DNA of 64,000 nucleotides from Acinetobacter variabilis (GTDB lineage: Bacteria; Pseudomonadota; Gammaproteobacteria; Pseudomonadales; Moraxellaceae): the NCBI RefSeq assembly GCF_000369625.1, contig NZ_KB850113.1:1753152-1817151 (forward strand), in the 5' to 3' direction. A model generated the notes under the pieces. That model ran no database searches and was not told where the DNA came from. It worked only from the letters and a program-made list of their open reading frames with translations. Positions 9,589 through 18,601 of this stretch are shown piece by piece (positions within the stretch are counted from its first letter, which is position 1; every line of letters begins with the position of its first letter). A program made the position numbers and the translations under genes.

Positions 9589-11337
9589 GTGCAACATCGG
9601 TGTCATAAAAAGCATTACTTGGATAAAGAAAAATTGCGTCTAACAACTAGCCGTATAAACGGCCCTACCATTAAGCAATATTCTACCACATTCTTGCTGG
9701 TGGTTAGCATGGCTTCAACTGCTCATCTTTATGCAGCAGAAGCAGTTTACCATGCAAATCAAAATTATGATGCGATAAAACAAAGTATGATAGCCGAGTT
9801 CGCACTCGCCTATCGCGATATTCCAAACGCTTTACACAACTATACTGTGCTGGCCATTAAAAGCAATTCCACTGCGGTTAAACAGCGCGCACTCAATATC
9901 ACCCTCGAACATGAAGACCTGAATGCAGCGCTGGATATTTCTACCCATTGGGTGGTTCAGGAGCCGCAGGATGTTCCGGCATTATTCTATCTGGCGCATA
10001 TTGCTTTAAAAGCACATGAGTACGAACTAGCGGCAGAAACACTGGAAAAGATCCTGAAAATTGATGATAACGCCGATCTGGAAGAAATTTTGGCCGGGAT
10101 TGCTCCAGATGAGCCGGATGACCGTGAATATTTAATTCAGGCTCTAAGTACTAGTAAAGCCAAAGACAATCCTTCAATTCTAGTGCTGGTCGCCGGTCTG
10201 GAAGCACAAAAAGGTCAGCTAGAACAGGCTCTCAATACCATTAATCGCGCCCTAAAAAAACGTCCAAAATCAACTGGCTATATCCTGATGAAAGCCAATC
10301 TGTTGGCGGCATTGGGTGATGATGCGGAAACGTTGAAATGGTACGAGAAAGCCAGTCGCAAACATCGCAACAACATGGATATACGTCTGGCTGAGGTTAA
10401 ATACCTGATCAAGCTGAATGAAGCTGAAAAGGCCTTACAGAAACTAGAAGCGATCCTGAAAAAATCACCACAACACGAAGAAGCGTTGTTTATTGCCGGC
10501 TTAACCAGTATTGACCTGCAGCAATATGAACGGGCCGAAAAATATCTGGTTGAGCTCCGCTATTCAGCTCAGTACCAGAATGAAGCCTATTACTATCTGG
10601 CAGTCAATGCAGAACGCAAACAGCATTATGAAACCGCCAAGGCATATTACCGCCTGGTGGATGGCAGCCTGTATACGGTTTCACGACGCAATATCATTGC
10701 GATCTTTGCCGAGCAGGATAAACTGCATGATGCACTGCGCTTTCTGACTCAGGAACGGGTCAATTATCCGCAACATGCCAGTTTCCTGTATCTGGCTCAA
10801 GCGGATATTCTGAAACGCATGAATAATAAGAATGCAGCAATCCGGATTCTGGAAGAAGCCAGCAAAAACCTGCCGGATGATCCGGAACTGGTCTATGCTC
10901 AAGTCTTGTTGCTAGATCCACATGAAGATCGTGATCAACTGGATCAGCTGTTAAAAACCCTGCTTAAAATTGAGCCGAATAGTCCAACCTATCTGAATGC
11001 TTATGCCTATACACTGGCGCGACAAAATCGCCGTCTGGATGAAGCACGGCGCTATGCTGAACAGGCACTGGAATATGCGCCAGAACAGGCTTCTATTCTG
11101 GATACCTATGGCTATATCTGTTACCTGCAAAATGACTTTGCCACGGCTGCCCAAGTGCTGCTTAAAGCCTATGAACTGAATCCAAGTGCGAAAATTGGCG
11201 TCCGTTATGCACGTTCGCTTTATATGAAAGGTGATCTACAACAATTCCATCAAGTGTTACAACAATTACAACAAAACCATCCAAATGACCCAGAATTAAA
11301 CCAACTTAATTCGCTATTGTTAGCACCACAATCCTGA
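9589..11337 (+). CDS. TPR-repeat exported protein upstream of lolB
   Basis: This protein of up to 582 residues consists almost wholly of tetratricopeptide repeats, such as YELAAETLEKILKIDDNA, AEKALQKLEAILKKSPQHEE and FATAAQVLLKAYELNPSAK. A hydrophobic stretch, TTFLLVVSMASTAHLYAAEA at about residues 33-52, looks like a Sec signal, so the mature protein is likely periplasmic or envelope-associated. The GTG at 9589 gives a long pre-signal extension; internal TTG codons at 9619 or 9634 could be the true start. Its position, 16 bp before lolB, suggests a role in envelope biogenesis, but none is shown. Confidence 0.78.
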   Translation: MQHRCHKKHYLDKEKLRLTTSRINGPTIKQYSTTFLLVVSMASTAHLYAAEAVYHANQNYDAIKQSMIAEFALAYRDIPNALHNYTVLAIKSNSTAVKQRALNITLEHEDLNAALDISTHWVVQEPQDVPALFYLAHIALKAHEYELAAETLEKILKIDDNADLEEILAGIAPDEPDDREYLIQALSTSKAKDNPSILVLVAGLEAQKGQLEQALNTINRALKKRPKSTGYILMKANLLAALGDDAETLKWYEKASRKHRNNMDIRLAEVKYLIKLNEAEKALQKLEAILKKSPQHEEALFIAGLTSIDLQQYERAEKYLVELRYSAQYQNEAYYYLAVNAERKQHYETAKAYYRLVDGSLYTVSRRNIIAIFAEQDKLHDALRFLTQERVNYPQHASFLYLAQADILKRMNNKNAAIRILEEASKNLPDDPELVYAQVLLLDPHEDRDQLDQLLKTLLKIEPNSPTYLNAYAYTLARQNRRLDEARRYAEQALEYAPEQASILDTYGYICYLQNDFATAAQVLLKAYELNPSAKIGVRYARSLYMKGDLQQFHQVLQQLQQNHPNDPELNQLNSLLLAPQS

Positions 11338-11353
11338 ACGAGTCCATTCTTTT

Positions 11354-11932
11354 ATGCGCAACATAAGTACTTTAGGCTGCTGTTTCATTACTTCTACTGC
11401 CCTGTTCATGAGTGGCTGTCAGCAAATGGTTCAGCAAAAAGCGCCTGTCACGCCATCGGTACAGGCTGAAAACCAGTTCCAGCTGCAAGGTAAAATCGGG
11501 GTACGTACACCTCAGCAAAGCGGCAGTGCCTTTTTTACCTGGGTGCAGCAGCAGGAAGAGTTTGATATTGAACTGACTGGTATCTTAGGTGCCGGAAAAA
11601 CCCAGATTTCAGGTACTCCTGGTCAGGTAACTTTGAATAGTGCCAAAACCGGTCTGATCAAGGCAGCAACGGCAGAAGAACTATTGCAACGTGCAACAGG
11701 CTGGCAAGCCCCGATTAGTCATTTAGTCGATTGGGTACAGGCACGTCCTGCGACACAATCTGCCCAGATCCAGAAAGACAGCTCACAGCGTATCAGCCAG
11801 ATTATTGAACAAGGCTGGACGGTAGATCTGAGTTATAACCAGCAGGCAACTGTTCCAAACCGCTTGATTTTAAAGCAGTCGCTTGAGAATGGGGGTGAAA
11901 ACCGTATTACAATGGTGATTCAAAACCGTTAA
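11354..11932 (+). CDS. lolB: Outer-membrane lipoprotein receptor LolB
   Basis: LolB accepts lipoproteins from the periplasmic carrier LolA and anchors them in the outer membrane. It is a lipoprotein of 192 residues with lipobox MSGC (Cys22). The LolB domain includes FQLQGKIGVRTPQQSGSAFFTW and ISHLVDWVQARP. It lies between the TPR gene (16-bp gap) and ispE (18-bp gap), forming a probable operon. Its partner gene lolA is in this window at 36 kb. Confidence 0.92.
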   Translation: MRNISTLGCCFITSTALFMSGCQQMVQQKAPVTPSVQAENQFQLQGKIGVRTPQQSGSAFFTWVQQQEEFDIELTGILGAGKTQISGTPGQVTLNSAKTGLIKAATAEELLQRATGWQAPISHLVDWVQARPATQSAQIQKDSSQRISQIIEQGWTVDLSYNQQATVPNRLILKQSLENGGENRITMVIQNR

Positions 11933-11950
11933 CTGGTCTGATGCAAGCCT

Positions 11951-12784
11951 ATGATGATTCGTGTTCCCTCACCTGCAAAACTGAACTTGTTTCTCCATAT
12001 CACCGGTCGCCGTCCGGATGGTTATCACGAGCTGCAAAGTATCTTTCAGTTGATAGATTTGTGTGACTGGCTAGAGTTTGAGCAAACAGATGATCAGCAG
12101 ATTCAGATTGAAGGTCTAGCCTCAGTCGATTTGGAACAGAATCTCATCTATCGTGCAGCGCAGATTTTGCAGCCTTATGCCAAAACGCCTTCTGGTCTGA
12201 TCATTCGACTAGAGAAAAATATTCCCATGGGTGCAGGTCTTGGTGGTGGCTCATCCAATGCAGCAACGACCTTGATTGTGCTGAATCAGTTATGGCATTG
12301 TGGCTTAAATTCTGAGCAACTGGCAGAGCTCGGCGTCAAGCTGGGCGCGGATGTGCCTATTTTTGTTCATGGTCGCAATGCTTGGGCTGAAGGTATTGGT
12401 GAACACTTAACATTCATAGACTTAGATCAAAAACAGTTCATTGTGTTAAAACCTGACTGTTTTATCAGCACTCAACAGCTTTTTTCACAAAAAACGTTGA
12501 CAAGAGACACGAAGCCCTCTAAATTTTGCGCCTATCAGATAAAGCCATCTGATTTCGGAAATAACTTTGAGCCAGTGGCAAGAAGCCTATATCCAGAAGT
12601 CGATGAGGCAATGCAATATCTCGATCAATTCGGTGTTGCAAAGCTTACAGGTACAGGTGCTTGTGTTTTTATCGAAGTAACTGATGATATGAATGTGACC
12701 GACATTCTTGAGAATGCGCCATGTAAATCTTACTTGGTGAACAGTCTACAAGAATCGCCATTACATCATTTCAAGGTTCAATAG
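11951..12784 (+). CDS. ispE: 4-diphosphocytidyl-2-C-methyl-D-erythritol kinase
   Basis: IspE is the GHMP kinase of the MEP isoprenoid pathway. The 277 residues show PAKLNLFLHITGRRPDGYHEL at the N-terminus (substrate site). The phosphate-binding loop PMGAGLGGGSSNAA is at about 94-107, and a C-terminal LTGTGACVF motif is present. An ATG immediately before the chosen second Met leaves the start ambiguous by one codon. The TAG stop overlaps the first two bases of the downstream tRNA-Gln gene. Confidence 0.95.
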   Translation: MMIRVPSPAKLNLFLHITGRRPDGYHELQSIFQLIDLCDWLEFEQTDDQQIQIEGLASVDLEQNLIYRAAQILQPYAKTPSGLIIRLEKNIPMGAGLGGGSSNAATTLIVLNQLWHCGLNSEQLAELGVKLGADVPIFVHGRNAWAEGIGEHLTFIDLDQKQFIVLKPDCFISTQQLFSQKTLTRDTKPSKFCAYQIKPSDFGNNFEPVARSLYPEVDEAMQYLDQFGVAKLTGTGACVFIEVTDDMNVTDILENAPCKSYLVNSLQESPLHHFKVQ

Positions 12785-12857
12785 GGGTATCGCCAAGTGG
12801 TAAGGCACCGGGTTTTGATCTCGGCATCCGTTGGTTCGAATCCAGCTACCCCTGCCA
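12783..12857 (+). tRNA. tRNA-Gln(TTG), copy 1
   Basis: This 75-nt cloverleaf runs from AGGGGTATCGCC to TACCCCTGCCA, with encoded CCA. The anticodon loop TTTTGAT reads TTG. The anticodon stem has one G-T pair (CTCGG side). The first two bases overlap the ispE stop codon, so the tRNA must be processed from the ispE transcript or have a promoter inside ispE. Confidence 0.95.
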
Positions 12858-12883
12858 TTATTCACCTGTAGATGTACTGTATT

Positions 12884-12958
12884 AGGGGTATCGCCAAGTG
12901 GTAAGGCACCGGGTTTTGATCCCGGCATCCGTTGGTTCGAATCCAGCTACCCCTGCCA
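12884..12958 (+). tRNA. tRNA-Gln(TTG), copy 2
   Basis: This is the same 75-nt gene as copy 1, except that the anticodon stem is fully Watson-Crick (CCCGG). It lies 26 bp after copy 1. Confidence 0.95.
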
Positions 12959-12978
12959 TCTTACAGTTCATCAAATCT

Positions 12979-13053
12979 AGGGGCGTCGCCAAGTGGTAAG
13001 GCACCGGGTTTTGATCTCGGCATCCGTTGGTTCGAATCCAGCCGCCCCTGCCA
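12979..13053 (+). tRNA. tRNA-Gln(TTG), copy 3
   Basis: This 75-nt gene has a variant acceptor stem: AGGGGCG pairs with CGCCCCT, a compensated change relative to the other copies. It shares the CTCGG anticodon-stem half with copy 1. Confidence 0.95.
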
Positions 13054-13144
13054 TTTTCTCGAAAAAAGACAGAACATCATTTGCTGTAAGACTGTTAATT
13101 TACCTTGACACAATACCGCAAAAATATTAAAGTTCTGCCGCATT

Positions 13145-13219
13145 AGGGGTATCGCCAAGTGGTAAGGCACCGGGTTTTGATCCCGGCATTCGTTGGTTCG
13201 AATCCAGCTACCCCTGCCA
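13145..13219 (+). tRNA. tRNA-Gln(TTG), copy 4
   Basis: This 75-nt gene is like copy 2 except for one T at the base after the anticodon stem (GGCATTCG instead of GGCATCCG). It ends 36 bp before the prs start, so all four tRNAs and prs may share a primary transcript. Confidence 0.95.
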
Positions 13220-13255
13220 TCTACTTCCATACATACCAACCGCCAAGGGTGCTTC

Positions 13256-14209
13256 ATGCCCAATCTTGTCGTTTTTAGTGGAACCGCGCATCCACAATTC
13301 GCTCAAAAAGTCGTAAGTCACTTACATATTCCTCTAGGCGCTGCCTCTGTAGGCCAGTTCTCTGATGGCGAAATTGCTGTTGAGATTACTGAAAATGTTC
13401 GTGGTAAAGACGTATTCATCGTACAACCTACTTGTGCACCGACCAATGATAACCTGATGGAAATCCTGGTCATGGCTGACGCGTTACGCCGTGCAAGTGC
13501 TGGTCGTATTACTGCCGTGATTCCTTACTTCGGTTATGCCCGTCAAGACCGTCGTCCCCGTTCAAGCCGTGTGCCGATTACTGCAAAAGTTGTTGCAGAT
13601 ATGCTGACCACTGTAGGTATTGACCGTGTGGTGATGATTGATCTTCACGCTGACCAGATCCAAGGTTTCTTCGATATTCCTGTAGACAACATCTACGGTA
13701 CGCCAGCCCTACTTGCTGACTTACGCCAACAACAGCATCATAACCTGATGGTTGTTTCTCCTGACGTAGGTGGCGTAGTTCGTGCTCGTGCTGTTGCGAA
13801 ACAGATGGGTGATATCGACCTGGCGATCATCGATAAACGTCGTCAAAAAGCGAATGAATCACAAGTGATGCATTTGATTGGTGATGTGAAAGATCGTGAC
13901 TGTGTGATCGTTGATGACATGGTGGATACTGCTGGTACGCTTTGTAAAGCTGCTGATGCGTTGAAAACTTTCGGTGCCCGCAAAGTGGTTGCTTACGCGA
14001 CTCACCCAGTATTGTCTGGTAAAGCACTCGAAAATCTGAAAAATTCTGTGATCGATGAACTGGTTGTGACTGACACCATCCCTCTTTCAGAAGAAGCTTT
14101 AGCTCTTGGCAAGATTCGCCAGGTTTCAGTTGCAAGCATGGTTGCTGAAACAATTCGTCGTATCAACAACGAAGAATCTATTAGCGCAATGTTCGATTCT
14201 TATCTATAA
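13256..14209 (+). CDS. prs: Ribose-phosphate pyrophosphokinase
   Basis: Prs makes PRPP from ribose 5-phosphate and ATP for nucleotide, His and Trp synthesis. From the ATG at 13256 it has 317 residues, the standard class I length. An upstream in-frame extension runs into the tRNA and is not real. Motifs are [10 protein letters not shown], the Mg/ATP-binding [11 protein letters not shown], the flexible loop DKRRQ, and the PRPP loop [14 protein letters not shown] purine-rich AAGGGTG ribosome-binding site precedes the start. Confidence 0.96.
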   Translation: MPNLVVFSGTAHPQFAQKVVSHLHIPLGAASVGQFSDGEIAVEITENVRGKDVFIVQPTCAPTNDNLMEILVMADALRRASAGRITAVIPYFGYARQDRRPRSSRVPITAKVVADMLTTVGIDRVVMIDLHADQIQGFFDIPVDNIYGTPALLADLRQQQHHNLMVVSPDVGGVVRARAVAKQMGDIDLAIIDKRRQKANESQVMHLIGDVKDRDCVIVDDMVDTAGTLCKAADALKTFGARKVVAYATHPVLSGKALENLKNSVIDELVVTDTIPLSEEALALGKIRQVSVASMVAETIRRINNEESISAMFDSYL

Positions 14210-14225
14210 TAGTGTGCTGAATTCC

Positions 14226-14253
14226 CAAAGCCCTGCCATTTGGCGGGGCTTTC
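14226..14253 (+). terminator. Terminator after prs
   Basis: An AAAGCCCTGCC / GGCGGGGCTTT stem is followed by TCTAT. It may be a partial terminator before rplY. Confidence 0.7.
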
Positions 14254-14257
14254 TATC

Positions 14258-14280
14258 ACCGGATCGGTCGCAGGTCCGGT
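14258..14280 (+). promoter_or_regulatory. Small leader hairpin upstream of rplY
   Basis: ACCGGA and TCCGGT form a 6-bp inverted repeat with an 11-nt loop, 29 bp upstream of the rplY start. It could be a post-transcriptional control element or simply RNA structure; there is no direct evidence either way. Confidence 0.3.
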
Positions 14281-14309
14281 TCATTTAAAACTTAAATAGG
14301 ATGTCTATC

Positions 14310-14606
14310 ATGGCAAACTTCGTATTAAACGCAGAAGCACGTGAAGTAGCACAACAAGGGAAAGGTTCGAGCCGCCGCCTTCGTCATGCTGCTAAAGTTC
14401 CAGCTATCATCTATGGTGGCGAAGCTGCTCCTGTAGCTGTTTCTCTTGAACTTCGTCAGCTTGTTAAATTCTTAGAAAGCAACTCATTCTTCGAAGAAGT
14501 AATCGAAATTGATGTAAACGGTAAAGTTGAAAACGTTAAAATCCAAGCGTTACAACGTCACCCAGCTAAAAACACTCCAATGCACGCTGACTTCAAACGC
14601 GCATAA
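14310..14606 (+). CDS. rplY: 50S ribosomal protein bL25, short form
   Basis: bL25 binds 5S rRNA. The 98 residues from the ATG at 14310 contain only the L25 N-terminal domain (GKGSSRRLRHAAKVPAIIYGG) and lack the CTC extension seen in many bacteria, as in E. coli. I choose 14310 over 14301 because AGGA lies 7 bases upstream of 14310. It is followed by pth, a common pairing. Confidence 0.93.
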   Translation: MANFVLNAEAREVAQQGKGSSRRLRHAAKVPAIIYGGEAAPVAVSLELRQLVKFLESNSFFEEVIEIDVNGKVENVKIQALQRHPAKNTPMHADFKRA

Positions 14607-14625
14607 GTGTTAATGGTGTAGATTA

Positions 14626-15207
14626 GTGTCAAATATTTCACTGATTGTAGGTTTGGGCAACCCAGGTTCTGAGTATGCTCAAACCCGCCATAATGCAGGC
14701 TTCTGGTTTGTAGAACGCCTTGCAGATCAATATGGCATTAGCCTTAAAAAAGACCCTAAATTCAATGGATTCAGCGGTCGTGGCAATATCGAAGGTCAAG
14801 ACGTCCGTCTCCTTCTACCTACCACATTCATGAACCTTTCCGGTAAAAGTGTTGTTCCTTTCGCCAAATTTTACAATATCGCACCCGAATCAATCCTGAT
14901 TGCCCATGATGAACTGGATATGAATCCAGGCATTATTCGCCTGAAGACTGGCGGTGGTCATGGTGGACATAACGGTTTACGCGATATCGTGCCGCATATT
15001 GGTCCGAACTTTCATCGTCTACGCATTGGTATTGGTCACCCAGGTTCTAAAGACCGTGTTTCTGGTCATGTCCTGAGTAAAGCACCAAGCAGTGAACAAG
15101 AGTTAATGGACGATGCAATTGCCCATGCACTTGCTCGCGCCAAAATGCTGGTGAACGGTGAAGTACAACAGGCAATGAATCAAATCAATGCTTATAAACC
15201 GAACTAA
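14626..15207 (+). CDS. pth: Peptidyl-tRNA hydrolase
   Basis: Pth releases tRNA from prematurely dropped peptidyl-tRNAs. The 193 residues start at a GTG and show GLGNPGSEYAQTRHNAGFW (catalytic His in TRHNAG at about 21), the TFMNLSGKSV loop, and HDELD (catalytic Asp). GGHGGHNGLRDI forms the substrate-binding loop. It lies 19 bp after rplY, so the two are probably cotranscribed. Confidence 0.95.
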   Translation: MSNISLIVGLGNPGSEYAQTRHNAGFWFVERLADQYGISLKKDPKFNGFSGRGNIEGQDVRLLLPTTFMNLSGKSVVPFAKFYNIAPESILIAHDELDMNPGIIRLKTGGGHGGHNGLRDIVPHIGPNFHRLRIGIGHPGSKDRVSGHVLSKAPSSEQELMDDAIAHALARAKMLVNGEVQQAMNQINAYKPN

Positions 15208-15350
15208 ACATTCATAAATTGCTGGACAATTCCGCTTGCCTTGCTGGCCATTTAGGCGCAAAATGCGCAAGCCTACCCACTTATCCAGTGTCGTAGAAAT
15301 TGATTCAACCATAAGATCAAAGTCTTAGGTCAACTAAGGGGACGCTAGCC

Positions 15351-15731
15351 ATGCTATCTCGTTTATTAAAATGCAAAATTCATCGCGCTTTTGTTACACA
15401 TGCGGAATTACACTATGAAGGTTCATGTGCAATTGATGGCGTTTTGATGGATCTAGCTGGCATTCGTGAATACGAAGAAATTCATGTTTGGAACGTGACC
15501 AATGGTAAGCGTTTTACTACTTATGCCATTCGTGGTGAAGATAATTCAGGGATTATTTCTGTGAATGGTGGTGCTGCACACCAGGCTGATGTTGGCGATA
15601 TCGTAATTATCGCAACATTTGGTGATTTCACTGAAGCTGAAGCCAATGCTCATAAACCACGTCTGGTTTATGCCAACCCGGATAACACTGTGAATCACAC
15701 TGCAAATTGCATTCCGGTACAAGTTGCCTAA
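15351..15731 (+). CDS. panD: Aspartate 1-decarboxylase precursor
   Basis: PanD makes beta-alanine for pantothenate and CoA synthesis. It is a pyruvoyl enzyme that self-cleaves at a Gly-Ser bond: [10 protein letters not shown] places Ser25 as the pyruvoyl precursor. The 126 residues match the family; NGAA-like [12 protein letters not shown] is present near residue 80. A GGGGA ribosome-binding site precedes the ATG. Together with coaD it supplies the CoA pathway, though the two genes are unlinked. Confidence 0.95.
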   Translation: MLSRLLKCKIHRAFVTHAELHYEGSCAIDGVLMDLAGIREYEEIHVWNVTNGKRFTTYAIRGEDNSGIISVNGGAAHQADVGDIVIIATFGDFTEAEANAHKPRLVYANPDNTVNHTANCIPVQVA

Positions 15732-15750
15732 GCTGGTTCGACAAGATTCT

Positions 15751-15780
15751 AAAAAGCTCGCTTCTTGCGGGCTTTTTTTA
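15751..15780. terminator. Terminator between panD and the GDYXXLXY gene
   Basis: An AAAAAGCTCGC / GCGGGCTTTTTT stem with T-run lies between two converging genes. Confidence 0.8.
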
Positions 15781-15799
15781 TGGGTTGATTAAAATAGGA

Positions 15800-16363
15800 T
15801 TAGCTCCCCTGCCACCAGCTTTTTCGGTTCTCACAGTTTAAGGACTTAAGATTTTGATCTACCAGGTCGGCTAACAAAGCTTCTCCATTTTCTTTTATCT
15901 TTAATTCAGCGAATTTAGCATTACGATAACAAGGCTCAAGCCCTTCGGCAAACATAAAACTGTTGGTAGCCGGATATAAGCCTTCAAAGGTATTCTGCGG
16001 ATTTTTCAGAATTAATTGCGCTGAGCGTGGCTGATCTAACGCACTTCGATCAAAACTGGATTTGACAACTCTTCCTTTCTCATCAAGCTGTACATAGCTT
16101 AGTACACAGGACTGATTTTCGAAATCTTGAATACTGATTTTAGGTTCTGATTGTTCTAATCTCTTCTCCGCTGCTAGCGCACTAAAATGCAGATCATAAT
16201 TCAGAACCATGTAATCCCCTTGCAAAATTGATCGCGGATCTACTGGTGCCAGTTCTACATAAATACTTTGGCTATCTCGAAGATGCCATTCATGTTGCGC
16301 AATCAATCCACAAAATAAGGCGATACTGAAAATAGCCAGATGCAAAGGAAGAAACTTTTTCAT
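15800..16363 (-). CDS. GDYXXLXY-domain exported protein
   Basis: This 187-residue protein has an N-terminal membrane anchor or signal (residues 5-22) and the family motif GDYMVLNY at residues 49-56. The rest is predicted extracytoplasmic and contains two cysteines in the C-terminal third. The family has no established function. Its start overlaps the stop of the large membrane protein upstream by four bases (ATGA), so translation is coupled. GDYXXLXY proteins are commonly paired with DUF2157/DUF4401 membrane proteins, as here. Confidence 0.82.
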   Translation of the reverse strand: MKKFLPLHLAIFSIALFCGLIAQHEWHLRDSQSIYVELAPVDPRSILQGDYMVLNYDLHFSALAAEKRLEQSEPKISIQDFENQSCVLSYVQLDEKGRVVKSSFDRSALDQPRSAQLILKNPQNTFEGLYPATNSFMFAEGLEPCYRNAKFAELKIKENGEALLADLVDQNLKSLNCENRKSWWQGS

Positions 16364-18165
16364 CTTGCCTCTCCTTCCTCATATTGTAGTTTTGACTCCT
16401 TTAAAATATAGGTCAGCAACAAGACCAGTATCCCTGAAGCAAAGATACTAATACTTTTAAACAGAAAGCTTAAACCCAGATTGTAATACAGCATCCATAA
16501 CCAGAAGATCAGCAATAAAATGGTAAGTGTCTGTATAAGTCGTTGCTGATAAACTACTGCCCATGCCATAAGCAGCATAATGATAAAAATCTCAAAATAG
16601 CCCAACAGAATAAGTAAGATGCCAAATACAGGAATTAACCAAAGCCATTTTTCACTAAATTGCTGCCAGTTTTGCCAAATTAAACTCAGTAGTAAGAAGC
16701 TCGGAAGAACATAAAACAGCAGAACGTGGTCAAAGCTAATCTGCCCGGCGCCCTGCCAGTGCTCTAATCTAGTCACAGATTGAACCGCGGCTGAACCTGT
16801 CAGCATAGCGATGATCCAGAGCAGAATACTTTTCTGATAAATTGAGGACTGCCAATATCTAGCGGTTAGGAATAGCCCGATAAAAATGACATAGTTCAAG
16901 CTTAGGGCAAGCGTGATTACGATATCATCATGCTTAAAGGAGTTCTCTAATGCCAAAACGACAATTGCTAAAGCATGAGCTATCAAGAGCTGTAAGGTCA
17001 GAATGAACCAGTGCAGCCGTTTGATCACAGTCAGAGCCAGCATCATTAATTGCAACAACCACACTATAAACAGACTATCGGTGAGCAGTTCTGTATGAAT
17101 CAGCACAGCAGCCTGTCCACATACCCATAAGCAATAGGCAAACTGACGTAGAAATATGGAATTCTTTTGACTTAATAATTTCCAAGCGATGCCAATAAAA
17201 ATGAGACCTAAAACAATTGAAACCGCTTTCCAATAGGTCAGCAATAGGATTGCCAGAATAATCCCAGCAATCCAGGCACCGAGTGCCAAAGGAATGACGG
17301 AGAATTTGGTTTGAGGAAATATTTTCTTGAGCGCAAAACTGATCAGCGCAAACCAGCCAAAGATCAGCATTGCCAAGATAAATAAATCAGCTGCTGAATT
17401 GGTAAGCCGATCGTCCAACAGTTCAAACAGCCATAGGCTCACACTGGCAGCCAAGCCTGCAATCAATAAAATGGTTTCTAATGCCTGATGCTTACGATAA
17501 AAATAAAATGCAGCACCGGCTGGCAGAACAACTGAAGAAGCCAGATAGATCAGCTGAAAATGATGGGTAAACTGCATCATACTGCTGATCGAAATCATGA
17601 TAATGAATGCAATAAACAGATATCGCAGCAATGGGTAATAACGTATGACAAAGGCAAAACTAATGGCTGTCAGTAGATTCAAAGTCAGTAGATACAACCC
17701 TTCTGCCCGTATCATCCAGAAACTTTGTTTAAAGTAAAAATACAATGCCAGCTGAGTGACCACACAAAGCATGGCAAAAATATCGATATTGGATCGATAT
17801 AGCCACGGCAAGAGTAATACAGCCCAGAGCAGAAATAACTGATAACTATCGGCACCAGTCTGATAGATCTGCCCAATCACAGCCAGACTTAAGCCCAGCA
17901 TCAGGCCAGACAAGGTATCCAGACTCTGTCTGATCCATTCCCGCTGATTAAAGTAAATGCTGGCTATTGCACTACAGACTAAAACCAGCATTGGAATTGC
18001 AAGTTGAACCTGATTCGGTAGCATCCACCAGTTCGCAGCCATTAAATACAGCAAACTGACTGCAATCAGCGCAACGCCCAAAATATTGAGATAACGCAAA
18101 ACCTTTGCATCACAAAACAGCAAGGGAGAAAATGGATTATTATGGATCAGCTCGGTTTTCTTCAT
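16360..18165 (-). CDS. DUF2157/DUF4401 polytopic membrane protein
   Basis: This 601-residue protein is almost entirely hydrophobic, with roughly 16-18 predicted transmembrane segments starting at about residue 25. The N-terminal third resembles DUF2157 and the C-terminal part DUF4401. These families are of unknown function, with suggestions of envelope stress or transport roles. It is translationally coupled to the GDYXXLXY protein, implying a joint membrane complex. Its AT-rich, Leu/Ile-rich composition reflects the membrane content rather than transfer. Confidence 0.8.
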   Translation of the reverse strand: MKKTELIHNNPFSPLLFCDAKVLRYLNILGVALIAVSLLYLMAANWWMLPNQVQLAIPMLVLVCSAIASIYFNQREWIRQSLDTLSGLMLGLSLAVIGQIYQTGADSYQLFLLWAVLLLPWLYRSNIDIFAMLCVVTQLALYFYFKQSFWMIRAEGLYLLTLNLLTAISFAFVIRYYPLLRYLFIAFIIMISISSMMQFTHHFQLIYLASSVVLPAGAAFYFYRKHQALETILLIAGLAASVSLWLFELLDDRLTNSAADLFILAMLIFGWFALISFALKKIFPQTKFSVIPLALGAWIAGIILAILLLTYWKAVSIVLGLIFIGIAWKLLSQKNSIFLRQFAYCLWVCGQAAVLIHTELLTDSLFIVWLLQLMMLALTVIKRLHWFILTLQLLIAHALAIVVLALENSFKHDDIVITLALSLNYVIFIGLFLTARYWQSSIYQKSILLWIIAMLTGSAAVQSVTRLEHWQGAGQISFDHVLLFYVLPSFLLLSLIWQNWQQFSEKWLWLIPVFGILLILLGYFEIFIIMLLMAWAVVYQQRLIQTLTILLLIFWLWMLYYNLGLSFLFKSISIFASGILVLLLTYILKESKLQYEEGEAR

Positions 18166-18335
18166 TGTCAGAATGATTGGTCAATTTCTATTCTTAATAG
18201 CAACATAACATGTTTCCAGTTTTTTGCTAAAAGGCTGTAGTAATTCAAATAATCTGTTTTGCTTATCTGAAATTCTGCAAATTCGTGACTGGCCAAACTA
18301 TACCATCTTTTAAAAACCAGGACTATAATGATCCC

Positions 18336-18494
18336 ACATCGCTTCAGGGCGGGGTGAGATTCCCCACCGGTGGTAATTTCAGGGTAGTAAATCTTTCTAT
18401 TTCTGAATCAGCCCACGAGCGGTCAATTTCAATTGATCTGCAGATCTGGTGTAAATCCAGAGCCGACGGTATAGTCCGGATGAAAGAAGACGAA
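18336..18494 (+). promoter_or_regulatory. FMN riboswitch (RFN element) controlling ribB
   Basis: The conserved RFN blocks appear in order: CTTCAGGGCGGGGTGAGATT, CCCCACCGGTGGT, CCCACGAGCG, CAGATCTGGTGTAAATCCAG, then AGCCGACGGTATAGTCCGGATG. The junction architecture and 3' GAAAGAAGACG end are standard. FMN binding represses downstream riboflavin genes in known cases. The aptamer ends about 108 bp before ribB, leaving room for an expression platform that ends near the ribosome-binding site. Confidence 0.95.
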
Positions 18495-18601
18495 AGCAGT
18501 ACATCCTGTTTTATGCCTGGCATGAAACTGTTTTGCTATAAGCCTATTTTCACTATGTCCTGAAATGTTCAATCGTACTTTTACTTTACGTGAGCGTTTC
18601 A

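Noticed and set aside
12783..13219. Regular repeats resembling a CRISPR array
   Set aside because: The four repeats are complete tRNA-Gln genes with irregular spacers, not CRISPR repeats.
12961..13263. Minus-strand 100-codon frame
   Set aside because: It is the antisense of tRNA-Gln copies 3 and 4, giving repeated [15 protein letters not shown] peptides that are well-known spurious translations.
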